NCBI RefSeq assembly: GCF_001267925.1
Contig: NZ_CP011409.1
Coordinates: forward strand, 2,666,001 to 2,730,000
Source: Herbaspirillum hiltneri N3
GTDB taxonomy: Bacteria; Pseudomonadota; Gammaproteobacteria; Burkholderiales; Burkholderiaceae_D
DNA length: 64,000 bases
Reading direction: 5' to 3'
The notes beneath the pieces are model-generated. The model worked only from the letters and a program-made list of their open reading frames with translations. It made no database searches and was not told where the DNA came from. This document shows positions 47,846 to 58,007 of the stretch, piece by piece; position 1 is the stretch's first letter; every line of letters begins with the position of its first letter. Position numbers and translations under genes: made by a program.

Positions 47846-48658
47846 ATGCCGAAATCGCCAGCCGACCAGCCGCAGGAAAAGCCCGACGCCAAAGTCGTCA
47901 GCATCCGCACGCAACTGTCCACCGATGCGCTCGCGCTGGCCGCGGCCGGACTCGGTCCGGTGCGCCAGGAGCGCTTTGCCGAGCGCGTCTACGAGAACCT
48001 GTTCCACGCCATCGTCGAAGGCAAGATCGCCGTCGGCAGCCGCCTGCCATCGGAAAACGACCTCGCGACGCTGTTCGACGTCTCGCGCCCCATCGTGCGG
48101 CAAGCGCTCGACCGGCTGCGCGAAGACCAACTGGTCGAATCCCGGCGCGGCTCCGGCACTTACGTCATGGACAGCCCCGGCGTTGCCGGCAAAGCCGCCA
48201 GCGCGGAGCCGTCCGAGCGCATCGGCCACATCATGAACGGCCTCGAATTGCGTATGGTGGTCGAACCGGAATGCGCCTACATGGCGGCCCTGCGCCGCAG
48301 CACGGCAGACCTGGCCAGGATGGACGAGTTGCTGACCGGGTTTGAAGAAGCCAACGCCGTCGGCGGCATCGCCCACCATTTCGATTTCGGCTTCCATGAA
48401 GCGATCGCGACGGCGACCGCCAACCGGCGTTTCGTGCAGGTGCTGAAGACGCTGGAATACGACGTCAGCCACGCCGTCAATATGCTGCGCCACCTGATGC
48501 ACATCCAGCCGTGGAAGCGCACCCAGGACGCGATGGACGAGCATCGCAACATCTTCGAACTGATCAAGCAGCAGGACGCGGAAGGCGCGCGGCGCGCCAT
48601 GCGCGGACATATCGAAAACGCGCGCAGCCGCATGTTCAATAGCCGTCCCGGCTTGTAA
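47846..48658 (+). CDS. GntR-family regulator with FCD effector domain
   Basis: A 270-residue regulator. The winged HTH at ~45-120 is clear (AIVEGKIAVGSRLPSENDLA, VSRPIVRQALDRLREDQLV, RGSGTYV) and the FCD domain occupies the rest, with the metal-ligand pattern residues in HFDFGFHEAIA and MDEHRNIFELI...MRGHIENA. FCD regulators bind sugar acids or organic acids. ATG 47846 with CGGAG upstream was preferred to an earlier ATG. It is divergent from the SDR-ALDH-SDR operon, its likely target. Confidence 0.92.
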   Translation: MPKSPADQPQEKPDAKVVSIRTQLSTDALALAAAGLGPVRQERFAERVYENLFHAIVEGKIAVGSRLPSENDLATLFDVSRPIVRQALDRLREDQLVESRRGSGTYVMDSPGVAGKAASAEPSERIGHIMNGLELRMVVEPECAYMAALRRSTADLARMDELLTGFEEANAVGGIAHHFDFGFHEAIATATANRRFVQVLKTLEYDVSHAVNMLRHLMHIQPWKRTQDAMDEHRNIFELIKQQDAEGARRAMRGHIENARSRMFNSRPGL

Positions 48659-48691
48659 GTGAAAATAACAACTTGAATCGGACCAGCTTGC

Positions 48692-49633
48692 ATGGAATTG
48701 CGCCAACTCAGATATTTCGTCGCCATTGTCGATCACGGCTCGCTGTCGCGTGCGGCGCGTGTGCTGCACATCGCCCAGCCGGCGCTGACGCAGCAGGTGC
48801 GCCAGCTGGAAGAAGAGCTCGAAGCGCAATTGCTGCATCGCTCCGCGCAAGGCGTGATCGCCACCGACGCCGGCAAAACCTTCTATGAACACGCGCAGGC
48901 CATCCTCAAGCAGGTCACCGACGCCAAATCGGCGGTGGCGCAGTCCAACGACAAGCCGTCCGGCACCGTGGCGCTGGGCATTCCGCAAAGCGTCTCGGGA
49001 GCGCTGGCCTTGCCGCTGCTGACCGCCATCCGCGCCACCTATCCGGAAATCACCTTGCTGCTCACCGAAGAGCTGACCGGCAACCTGATCGTCCAGCTCA
49101 AGTCGGGCCGCATCAACCTGGCGGTGCTGTTCGATGACGGGCAGTTGTCGCCGTTTGCCAGCACGCCGATGGTGGAAGAAGAGATGATGTACATCACGCG
49201 CGCAAATTCACAGTACGGCGCCGTCAAGAAGAAGACGGTCACGCTGGCCCAGGCCATCAAGGCGCCGCTGATCCTGCCGGGCCTGCAGCACGGCGTGCGG
49301 CCGCGCATCGAGAACATCGTGCGTTCGCACGGCATGTCGCTCGACAACGTGATCGAGATCAATTCCGTGGCGATCCTGAAGTCGGCGATCCTCGCCGACA
49401 TCGGCGCGACCATCCTGCCGGTGGCGCCTTTGCTGTCGGAAATCGAACGCGGCGACATGGTCGCGCTGCCGATCAGCGGTGAGCGCATGGCGCGCACGCT
49501 GGCCTTGTGCGCATCGAAGAACATCCCGCTGACCAATGCGGCGGCGGCGGTGGAGCGGCTGGTGCTGGATGTGACGGATGACTTGTGCCGCAGCGGCAAG
49601 TGGCTGCACGCAGAGGGGCTGGCGCGCGAATAG
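48692..49633 (+). CDS. LysR-family regulator (Nac/TsaR-like)
   Basis: A 313-residue LTTR. The N terminus MELRQLRYFVAIVDHGSLSR and HIAQPALTQQVRQLEEELEA define the HTH; the effector domain contains VALGIPQSVSGALALPLL. This N-terminal style is that of the Nac/CbL-related group including TsaR. It starts 33 bases after the GntR gene, so the two regulators may share a transcript. It may control the aldose dehydrogenase gene downstream. Confidence 0.92.
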   Translation: MELRQLRYFVAIVDHGSLSRAARVLHIAQPALTQQVRQLEEELEAQLLHRSAQGVIATDAGKTFYEHAQAILKQVTDAKSAVAQSNDKPSGTVALGIPQSVSGALALPLLTAIRATYPEITLLLTEELTGNLIVQLKSGRINLAVLFDDGQLSPFASTPMVEEEMMYITRANSQYGAVKKKTVTLAQAIKAPLILPGLQHGVRPRIENIVRSHGMSLDNVIEINSVAILKSAILADIGATILPVAPLLSEIERGDMVALPISGERMARTLALCASKNIPLTNAAAAVERLVLDVTDDLCRSGKWLHAEGLARE

Positions 49634-49756
49634 CCTGCTAGTCCGAAACGAGAGCTGCTGAACACTTCAGCTCCCGACGAGAATGCAAGGAGCGCGATTT
49701 GCCGATAATCTTGCGTACCTGTTTCAATTACTTATATCAATTTTAAGGAGACCCCT

Positions 49757-50683
49757 ATGAAGCCTGTCAAACTCGCCATCGTCGGCGTCGGCAAGATTGT
49801 CTACGACCAGCACGTGCCGGCCATCACGCATAACCCAGGCTATGAACTGGTCGCCACCGCCAGCAGAAATCATTCCATCCCCGGCGTGCCGAGCTATGCG
49901 AGCATCGACGACATGTTCGCCGCGCGTCCGGACATCGAGGCGGTGTCGCTCTGCATGCCGCCGCAATACCGTTACAAGGCCGCGCATGCAGCGCTGTCGG
50001 CGGGAAAACATGTATTCCTTGAAAAGCCGCCGGGAGCAACGCTCTCCGAGGTCGAGTCGCTGAAGTCGCTGGCTGCGTCGCGCGGCCTGACGCTGTTCGC
50101 AAGCTGGCATTCGCGCCACGCGCCGGCCGTGCAAACGCTCAAGTCCCATCTCGCGAAAGATGCGCCAAAAGAGATGACGGTCATCTGGAAAGAAGACGTG
50201 CGCCATTGGCATCCGGGACAGGAATGGATCTGGGAAGCGGGAGGGCTCGGCGTGTTCGATCCGGGCATCAACGCGTTGTCGATCGTGACCGAGATATTGC
50301 CGTGGGATATTTTCCTGCGCAGCGCCACATTGGAATTCCCCGCCAATCGGCATAGTCCGATTGCGGCAAACCTGCATTTCGAGAATGCCGCCGGCATCAA
50401 GGTCAACGCGGAATTCGACTGGCGGCAGACCGGCGAGCAGACCTGGGATATCCTGGTGAAGACCGGCAATTCGTCGGTCCGTCTCAGCAAAGGCGGAAGT
50501 ACGCTGCAGATCGACGGTGCGGCGTGCGCCTTGCCGGAGGAGGGCGAGTATCCATCCCTTTACCGCCACTTCCGCGACCTGATCGCCGCGGGCGCTTCCG
50601 ATGTCGACCTGTCTCCTCTGCGCCATGTCGCCGATGCCTTCATGCTGGGCAAGCGTCTGGTGACGGATCCCTTCATCGAATGA
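49757..50683 (+). CDS. Gfo/Idh/MocA-family D-galactose/L-arabinose 1-dehydrogenase
   Basis: A 308-residue oxidoreductase. KLAIVGVGKIVYDQHVPAI is the Rossmann start, GKHVFLEKPPGATLSEV carries the family lysine, and WKEDVRHWHPGQEWIWEAGG followed by GVFDPGINALSI is the hallmark of the galactose dehydrogenase / Azospirillum-type L-arabinose dehydrogenase subgroup. It oxidises the aldose to the lactone with NAD(P), first step of a non-phosphorylative pathway. AAGGAG precedes the start. No lactonase or dehydratase gene is adjacent. Confidence 0.85.
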   Translation: MKPVKLAIVGVGKIVYDQHVPAITHNPGYELVATASRNHSIPGVPSYASIDDMFAARPDIEAVSLCMPPQYRYKAAHAALSAGKHVFLEKPPGATLSEVESLKSLAASRGLTLFASWHSRHAPAVQTLKSHLAKDAPKEMTVIWKEDVRHWHPGQEWIWEAGGLGVFDPGINALSIVTEILPWDIFLRSATLEFPANRHSPIAANLHFENAAGIKVNAEFDWRQTGEQTWDILVKTGNSSVRLSKGGSTLQIDGAACALPEEGEYPSLYRHFRDLIAAGASDVDLSPLRHVADAFMLGKRLVTDPFIE

Positions 50684-50714
50684 AGAGTCGCTGACTCATT
50701 CGCACCGGGTCGTC

Positions 50715-50746
50715 GCCGCCAGGGCGGCGGCCAGGGGCGGCTTTTT
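50715..50746 (+). terminator. Terminator of the aldose dehydrogenase gene
   Basis: Stem GCCGCC/GGCGGC with a 15-base loop followed by five T, between convergent genes. Confidence 0.65.
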
Positions 50747-50756
50747 CAGTGCTTGT

Positions 50757-51941
50757 TCAGTTTTTGTCGACCGCCGGATCCGGCAGTCTCGCGCCATCCA
50801 GCAAGGCGCCGATCACACGTTCACCCAAGGCCAGGCCTACGCTCATGCCGATGCCGGTATGCATCAGCACGACCGTGGTCCTGTCGTCGATCGGCGTGGC
50901 CGAGAACGGTCCCGGTCCCTTGCTGCCGTAGACACCTTGCCAGCGCTCCAGCACGTTCAGTTTCACACCCAGCGTATCTTCCGCCAGGCCGATCATGAGC
51001 TGATCGATTTCTTCGTTGTTGAACGGCGGCGCGTCGACACCGTAGTAATGCGAGTCGCCGATGATCAGTTCCTGGTACGGCGTCGGGCTGACCAGCAGGT
51101 GGATGCCGTGGCGATTCAGGGCCGGCGCCTTGGCTTCGATTTCGGCATGCACGCCGGCCGCGCTCGGCAGGTCGGAGAAGGCGCCGTAATGCGTGCACGA
51201 CAAGCCGGTCAGGACCGCGTGCGTCAGCGGCAAGCGCTCCTGCGGCGCCGCGCGCAGCATCTGCAGACGGCAGACCTTGAGATTCATCTCGCCGAGCTTG
51301 TCGGCGAACAGCGTCTGGTAATCGTGGCCGGAACACACGATGGTGCGCTCGGCGCGGAACTCGCCGGCGGTGGTCGACAGATGGCCGTCGCGCGCTTCCC
51401 TGACCAGCGTGTTGAAATGGAACTGCACGCCCTGCGATTGCAGGTAGCACACCAGCGCCGGGACCGCTTCGCGCGAATACAGTTGCAAGTCCTGGGTGCC
51501 GTGCAGGGCTGAACGGTGGTGGCGGAAACGGCCGCCGTACAGCGTCTCGAGCTGCGTGCCTTCCAGCAGCGAGGCGTCGTAGCCGTGCTGGCGCGCCCGG
51601 ACAATCATGAATTCTTCAAGCACCGCATGTTCGGCCGCGGTGCGGGCGAACAGCAGGGTACCGGCTTCGCGGGCGCTGAAGTTGGCGCGTTGCGCCAGGT
51701 GCAGCCACAGTGCGCGGCTTTGTTTGGCGAGGCCGAGCATGACGCCCGGCGGCTGGCCGGTAACCAGGCCCATGCCGAAATTGCGGATCGACGCGCCGAT
51801 CGGCGTCGAGCTGCGTTCAAACACCACCACGCGCAAACCGCGCTTGACCGCCGCAAAGGCGTGCGCCAGGCCGAGTATGCCGGCGCCGACGACGGCGACG
51901 TCGATGTGATCCTTGTTCGTATTGGTGTTGATGTTGCCCAT
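50757..51941 (-). CDS. FAD-dependent oxidoreductase of the phosphonate-linked TIGR03364 type
   Basis: A 394-residue DAO-fold protein. IDVAVVGAGILGLAHAFAAVKRG is the FAD motif; IGASIRNFGMGLVTGQPPG and the C-terminal MHTGIGMSVGLALGERVIG are characteristic of the clade found with 2-aminoethylphosphonate genes. It may oxidise the amine of an aminophosphonate. It is the last gene of the ATPase-permease-binding-protein-oxidoreductase unit; a GC hairpin (51970-51997) and a GCTGCT-like low-complexity stretch (52012-52063) precede it. Confidence 0.85.
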   Translation of the reverse strand: MGNINTNTNKDHIDVAVVGAGILGLAHAFAAVKRGLRVVVFERSSTPIGASIRNFGMGLVTGQPPGVMLGLAKQSRALWLHLAQRANFSAREAGTLLFARTAAEHAVLEEFMIVRARQHGYDASLLEGTQLETLYGGRFRHHRSALHGTQDLQLYSREAVPALVCYLQSQGVQFHFNTLVREARDGHLSTTAGEFRAERTIVCSGHDYQTLFADKLGEMNLKVCRLQMLRAAPQERLPLTHAVLTGLSCTHYGAFSDLPSAAGVHAEIEAKAPALNRHGIHLLVSPTPYQELIIGDSHYYGVDAPPFNNEEIDQLMIGLAEDTLGVKLNVLERWQGVYGSKGPGPFSATPIDDRTTVVLMHTGIGMSVGLALGERVIGALLDGARLPDPAVDKN

Positions 51942-52060
51942 CTGATGCTCCGCGTTCTTCTGTTCAGTACCGCCCGCACCCTGGATGGGGCGGGCGGCAG
52001 GTCTGCATGTTGTTGCTTGCTGCTGCTATTTGCTAGTGCTGCTATTGCTGCGATCGCTGC

Positions 52061-53086
52061 TTATTGTTTCTTCTCAGCCTTGCTTTCGTAACGCTTGCTC
52101 CACTCGGTCAGGATGCGGTCGCGGTTGCTGCTGGTCCAGGCAAAGTCGTTCTTGGTCAGGCGTTTTTCGTAGTCGGCAGGCAGCAGCGGATCAGGCTTGG
52201 CGATGCCCGGCACGGCCAGCACGGCAAAGTTCTTTTCGTACTGCATCATGGCGTCCTTGCTGGCGGAGAAATCAGCCAGGCGCTTGGCGGCGTCGAGGTT
52301 CTTGGTGCCCTTGACGATGGCGGTCGCTTCCAGATCCCAGCCCAGGCCTTCCGACGGCAGGATGATGTCGATCGGCGCGCCTTCCTTCTTGGTCTTCACG
52401 GCGCGATATTCAAACGCGATGCCGATCGGGAATTCGCCGGTAGCAGCCGACTTGCATGGCTTGGAGCCGGAGTGGGTGTACTGGCCGATGTTTTTGTGCA
52501 GCGCGTCCATGTAAGCCCATGCCTTGTCTTCGCCCATCATCTGGATCCAGGCCGTGACATCGAGGTAGCCGGTGCCGGAGGAAGCCGGATGCGGCATGAC
52601 GATCTTGCCGGCGTAGATCGGCTTGGTCAGGTCGGCCCACGAAGTCGGCTTCGGCAGACCTTGCTTTTGTGCTTCGACGGTGTTGAAGCAGATCGCCGAA
52701 CCCCACACGTCCATGCCGACCCATGCCGGCGGATTGGCCGGGCTGCGGTACTTGGCTTCGATGTTCGACAGATTCTTCGGCGCGTAAGGCGTCAGCATGC
52801 CTTCCTTGTCGAGGATCGCCAGGCTGGATGCAGCCAGGCCCCAGATCACGTCGGCCTTCGGATTGGCTTTTTCAGCCAGCAGCTTGGCGGTGACGATGCC
52901 GGTGGAATCGCGCACCCATTTGATTTCGATGTCCGGATTGCTCTTTTCGAACTCGGCCTGATAAGCCTTGATCTGGTCCGCCTCAAGCGCGGTGTAGACG
53001 GTCAGCGTGGTCGCCGCGTGTGCCGACAGCAGGGCGCCTGCACCCAGTACGGAAGCAAGCAGTTTCAGAATGGTTGTAGGTTTCAT
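52061..53086 (-). CDS. phnS: 2-aminoethylphosphonate ABC transporter substrate-binding protein
   Basis: A 341-residue periplasmic binding protein of the iron/AEP (type II) group. Signal peptide ILKLLASVLGAGALLSAHA is followed by TLTVYTALEADQIKAYQAEF and STGIVTAKLLAEKANPKADV, typical of the PhnS2 proteins. The region GWDLEATAIVKGTKN and the C-terminal WTSSNRDRILTEW fit. It captures 2-aminoethylphosphonate for the permease encoded just upstream in the same operon. Confidence 0.88.
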   Translation of the reverse strand: MKPTTILKLLASVLGAGALLSAHAATTLTVYTALEADQIKAYQAEFEKSNPDIEIKWVRDSTGIVTAKLLAEKANPKADVIWGLAASSLAILDKEGMLTPYAPKNLSNIEAKYRSPANPPAWVGMDVWGSAICFNTVEAQKQGLPKPTSWADLTKPIYAGKIVMPHPASSGTGYLDVTAWIQMMGEDKAWAYMDALHKNIGQYTHSGSKPCKSAATGEFPIGIAFEYRAVKTKKEGAPIDIILPSEGLGWDLEATAIVKGTKNLDAAKRLADFSASKDAMMQYEKNFAVLAVPGIAKPDPLLPADYEKRLTKNDFAWTSSNRDRILTEWSKRYESKAEKKQ

Positions 53087-53139
53087 GGTTGCTTTCTTGT
53101 GATGGAAAAGTAAAACGACGAACAGGGAATCAATGCAAA

Positions 53140-54873
53140 TCAGTGTTTTTTACCGGCGCTGCGCCAGGCCTGGGCGCGACGCACCCAGTAGCCCAGGCCC
53201 CAGTGCATCAGCAGCGATACCGCAATCGAGGTCAGCAGGATCAGCGTGGACATCGCCGCGGCCGGGCCGACATCGCCGGCGTCGTCCATGTTCAGCACGG
53301 CGATCGCGGCCAGCACGGTGTTGGGGCTATAGAGGAAGATCACCGCCGACACCGTCGTCATCGACGACACGAACAGGTAGCGGAAAATCTCCAGCACGGC
53401 CGGCAGGCACAGCGGCACGGTAATGCGCAGGTAGGTGCGCAGCAGCGGCACCTTGAGCGAAGCCGAGGCGGCTTCGAATTCGGGATCGATCTGCTTGAGC
53501 GCGGTGACGGCGGTGAGGTGGCCGGTGGTGTAGAAATGCATCACCGAACACAGGATCAGGATCGCCATGCTGCTGTACAGGAAGTTCAGCGGGTTGGCCG
53601 GATGATTGAAGAAGAACACGAAGCCCAGCCCCAGCACCAGACCCGGCACCGCCATCGGCAGGAAGCTCAGGAAGCGCAGCGCATTGTCGAGCAGGCGATT
53701 GCCGCGCGTCTTCTCCATCAGCCAGGCGCCGGTGAAGATCACGATCGTGCCGGCGATGCTGGTGCCGATGGCCAGGCGCAGGCTGTTCCAATAGGCCAGC
53801 CAGCCGCCGCCGTCCATGTTGTCGAAGTCGTAGTGCATCAGCGTGAGTTTGAGGTTGTACGGCCACAGCTTGACCAGTGAAGCGCCGACGGCCACCGCGA
53901 TCATCAGCAGCAAGGCCGCGCTGATGGCCAGCAGGAGCACGGTATAGACCGTATCCCGGCGCCACCGGCGGCGCGGCGTCAGCACTTCGGCGCGGCTGCT
54001 CATCTGGGCGCGCTGGCGTTTTTGCAGCCAGCCGTCGATGCAGAAACTCAGCAATGCCGGGATCAGCAACAGCAGGCCGATCAGCGCACCGCGGTCAAAT
54101 TGCTGCTGCCCGACCACTGCCTTGTAGGCCTCCACGGCCAGCACGCTGAAAGCGCCGCCGACGATCTTCGGCACGCCGAAGTCGGTGATCGCCAGCGTGA
54201 ACACCAGGCAGAATGCGCCGAAGATGCCGTAGCGCGTGGCGGGCAGCGTCACGGTGCGGAAGGTTTTCCAGCTGCCCGCGCCCATCGCCGACGCAGCGTC
54301 GTACAGGCGCGCATCGGCCAGCGACAGCGCCGACAGCAGGATCATCAGCGCATGCGGGAAGGTATAAAAGGCCTCGCCCAGCAAGATGCCCCAGAAGCCG
54401 TAGATGCTGCCGTTCATCCATTCCTTGAACAGTCCCTGGTTGCCGAACAGGTAGATCAGCGCAATGCCCGGCAGCAGCGACGGCGCCAGCAGCGGCAGCA
54501 GCGCGATCGCGCGCCACAGGCCCTTGAACGGCGCCAGCGTGCGTTGCAACCCGTAGGCGAACAGGTAGGCCAGCGGCACCACCAGCAAAGCGGTCGCAGC
54601 CGACACGCCGACGCTGCGCGCGACCATGGAGAAGAAGTTCGGATTGGAGATCAGCTTGCTCCACGGCGCCAGGCCGGCCCACGCGCCATTGCGGTCGAGC
54701 AGCGCCTGGCCGAGCACGGCCGCCAGCGGCAAGGCCAAGGCCAGCACCAGCAGGAGCAGCAGGAAGTATTTCAAGCCGTTCGCGGTCGCCGTGTCGCGAT
54801 TGAAGGTCGACGCCGGCCTGGAGACGGAAGCCGGTGAGACAGCGAGCGGTGGCGCCTGGACGGAAGTGTTCAT
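53140..54873 (-). CDS. phnU: 2-aminoethylphosphonate ABC transporter permease, fused two-domain
   Basis: A 577-residue inner-membrane protein with twelve helices in two permease halves. Each half has its own EAA-type loop (DAASAMGAGSWKTFRTVTLP in the first, EAASASLKVPLLRTYLRITV in the second), so one polypeptide provides the whole channel, as in FbpB-like and PhnU2 permeases. ATG 54873 was taken; an upstream TTG is also in frame. The ATPase stop lies seven bases upstream. Confidence 0.9.
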   Translation of the reverse strand: MNTSVQAPPLAVSPASVSRPASTFNRDTATANGLKYFLLLLLVLALALPLAAVLGQALLDRNGAWAGLAPWSKLISNPNFFSMVARSVGVSAATALLVVPLAYLFAYGLQRTLAPFKGLWRAIALLPLLAPSLLPGIALIYLFGNQGLFKEWMNGSIYGFWGILLGEAFYTFPHALMILLSALSLADARLYDAASAMGAGSWKTFRTVTLPATRYGIFGAFCLVFTLAITDFGVPKIVGGAFSVLAVEAYKAVVGQQQFDRGALIGLLLLIPALLSFCIDGWLQKRQRAQMSSRAEVLTPRRRWRRDTVYTVLLLAISAALLLMIAVAVGASLVKLWPYNLKLTLMHYDFDNMDGGGWLAYWNSLRLAIGTSIAGTIVIFTGAWLMEKTRGNRLLDNALRFLSFLPMAVPGLVLGLGFVFFFNHPANPLNFLYSSMAILILCSVMHFYTTGHLTAVTALKQIDPEFEAASASLKVPLLRTYLRITVPLCLPAVLEIFRYLFVSSMTTVSAVIFLYSPNTVLAAIAVLNMDDAGDVGPAAAMSTLILLTSIAVSLLMHWGLGYWVRRAQAWRSAGKKH

Positions 54874-54880
54874 GCCGGAC

Positions 54881-56017
<1,137 letters not shown>

Positions 56018-56343
56018 CGCGCTCTTTCATCAGGACTATGCCGGGTTCGGCCAGAAAGTGAGCGGATATTACGTAGCTAATATGACCGCTGGATGACAGT
56101 TGCGACGCTATATATGGAATGGATTTAATCCATAGATTAAAGTTATGGATGTAGTGTTTTTGGCAAGTAATTCGCTGCAAGGCGAGACAAGCGGCGAATT
56201 CATCTGATAGAAGATGAAAATTCCTCTTCCGTATTTAACGACTTTCCACGATTTTTTCGTCTTCTGGTCCCTCGCATATTTACAGCTCCCGCATCTTCGC
56301 AGACATTGACAGGCTGCATGTGGTGACCATTCCTGAGCAAAAT

Positions 56344-56433
56344 ATGACGATTGTAAAACTACTGCTTCTGGCCAGTATCGCTGCGCTAGCCTCCTGCAAT
56401 GCGAGTATCGCGGTCACAGAAGCGACGAAGTAA
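56344..56433 (+). CDS. Tiny putative lipoprotein (29 aa)
   Basis: A 29-residue frame, MTIVKLLLLASIAALASCNA and then SIAVTEATK, with a complete lipoprotein signal (lipobox LASC). The ribosome-binding site is weak (GAGCAA), and the frame is open for ~17 codons upstream without a better start, so it might be the tail of a decayed gene. It is the only coding signal in the 56018-56575 gap and precedes the T6SS effector module on the same strand. Confidence 0.4.
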   Translation: MTIVKLLLLASIAALASCNASIAVTEATK

Positions 56434-56575
56434 ACAACACCATACCTTGCCTTCGACCTTGCCGCAGTGCCTAAGAGTGTGTGTAAGGAGTGCATGAAGG
56501 CCGCTTTACACGCACGTGCGAAAACGTCGGCTCCTAATATTTGAGACGCGACTAATTTCATCGAAAGGAAGCACC

Positions 56576-57475
56576 ATGTTCTTCGGCGTTGACCCTCACC
56601 AAGACAATCTGCCAGCGCTGCTGGATGCGGCACTGCATGCAACCGAACAAGCGCACCGGCAACAGGTCGATACACCACTCCATACCTACGCCCGGATTGA
56701 CGGCGCGTTTGACGATGCCTGGGGCAGTGCGTTGCTATGGCAACAAAGTCAGGCCGTCAAGGTGCATTACGTGCGCTCGATCTATACAGAGTCTCGTCTC
56801 GAAGCGCTGGAAGAGTGTGCGCCGTTTTTAGTGATCGTTGAGCATGACAACCGTATGCGCCTGTTCGAAAACCTGCTTGCCAGAACCGGCGGCAAGCCTA
56901 TGATCACGTTCATCCAAAGTCCGCTAGATTTGTTCGCCTTGCAAAAACACCTGGTGCGTTTTAGCCAGATAGAGACGCCGGATACGCTGGTGTTGCCTCT
57001 TAGGTTTGCCGACAGCGTCGGTTTGCCGGACATTCTGGAGGTGTTCGACGCGGACCAGCGTGCAGCCATATTGAGTGGCGTTACTGCATGGCACACCATC
57101 GACCGTCAAGGAGGCGTCACCACCATCACCGGTGCCTGCCGCGACGCTGCGCTGTACGCGACACCGGACTATGGCGACGTTGATTGCATACCCTTCACCG
57201 AAGTGCAGTTTGTTGCATTGGTCGATAGCGCTGAATCGGATGAAATTCTGGCTGAAGTGGTCGACAGAGCGACGAAATTGTATCAACACGAAAAAATATC
57301 CACGCTATTTGCAAAAATAAAAACTGCACTCGCGCAGATGGATCAACGTCATATTAAAGACGCGCAGGATCGTAGAGCTCTTGCCCGGCGTAGCTTAACT
57401 GTGCGAAATATCAATGAAATGACGATCATGCTTGACGTGTATAAAACGCAAGGAATAGCGGCCGCGATGGCGTGA
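56576..57475 (+). CDS. DUF4123 T6SS effector adaptor (chaperone)
   Basis: A 299-residue cytoplasmic protein. Residues ~10-140 are a DUF4123 domain: TYARIDGAFDDAW, EECAPFLVIVEHDN, KPMITFIQSPLDLFALQKHL and VLPLRFADSVGLPDILEVF. DUF4123 proteins load a specific effector onto its VgrG spike. The C-terminal half is helical. GAAAGGAAG decides ATG 56576. Codon use is less GC-rich than in the flanking housekeeping genes. It is followed by a DUF3304 lipoprotein and a Tle1 lipase, the expected cargo; no vgrG is adjacent. Confidence 0.85.
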   Translation: MFFGVDPHQDNLPALLDAALHATEQAHRQQVDTPLHTYARIDGAFDDAWGSALLWQQSQAVKVHYVRSIYTESRLEALEECAPFLVIVEHDNRMRLFENLLARTGGKPMITFIQSPLDLFALQKHLVRFSQIETPDTLVLPLRFADSVGLPDILEVFDADQRAAILSGVTAWHTIDRQGGVTTITGACRDAALYATPDYGDVDCIPFTEVQFVALVDSAESDEILAEVVDRATKLYQHEKISTLFAKIKTALAQMDQRHIKDAQDRRALARRSLTVRNINEMTIMLDVYKTQGIAAAMA

Positions 57476-57501
57476 ATGAGCGAATTCACAAAGGAAACGA
57501 G

Positions 57502-58005
57502 ATGATGATTAAAAGATTAACGCTACTTATTGGCATGGCTGTTTTAGCGGCTTGCACTGCGACTGTGCCGATAGTGGAGACTAAAAAAGAAACAAAACCA
57601 TACGTCTACATACCCGAAGAATACGTGTCGATCTCCTGCGTCACACATGGCACGGGCTACATCCATTCTTTTGCCATCGAAGAGCCAGTGCATAGCGGCC
57701 CGATAGGCGGCCGGATGGCAGGCGGCGCCAGTTGTGGCGGTATCATCGCCGCCGGCTACGCTTTGCCCAAGACCTGGTTTCCGGGGATGAAAGTCAAAGT
57801 GCGGTGGAATCGTCCGATCAAAGGTGTGGATAGCTGGCATGAAAAGACGACCAATATCATGCGGTATGGCGAAGCTGGGACGATAACGGTACATTTTTTT
57901 TCAAATGATCAAGTGAGGGTAGTGTCGTCTGCGAGATATGCACCGGAAAGCCCGAAACATCCCATTCCAGAAGATGCCCTTATTCCCCCACCGGAGGAGC
58001 AATAA
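57502..58005 (+). CDS. DUF3304 lipoprotein, probable immunity protein
   Basis: A 167-residue lipoprotein (signal MIKRLTLLIGMAVLAAC with lipobox LAAC). The mature part has the DUF3304 pattern: YVSISCVTHGTGYIHSFAIE, GGASCGGIIAAGYALPKTWF followed by PGMKVKVRWNRP. Such lipoproteins often lie next to Tle1 phospholipase effectors and are thought to neutralise them in the periplasm. AAAGGAAACGAG supports ATG 57502; ten extra codons upstream are possible. Only two bases separate its stop from the Tle1 start. Confidence 0.78.
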   Translation: MMIKRLTLLIGMAVLAACTATVPIVETKKETKPYVYIPEEYVSISCVTHGTGYIHSFAIEEPVHSGPIGGRMAGGASCGGIIAAGYALPKTWFPGMKVKVRWNRPIKGVDSWHEKTTNIMRYGEAGTITVHFFSNDQVRVVSSARYAPESPKHPIPEDALIPPPEEQ

Positions 58006-58007
58006 CC

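Noticed and set aside
56280..56678. 132-codon minus-strand frame upstream of the DUF4123 gene
   Set aside because: It overlaps the start of the DUF4123 gene and the plus-strand lipoprotein frame, and has no convincing motifs.
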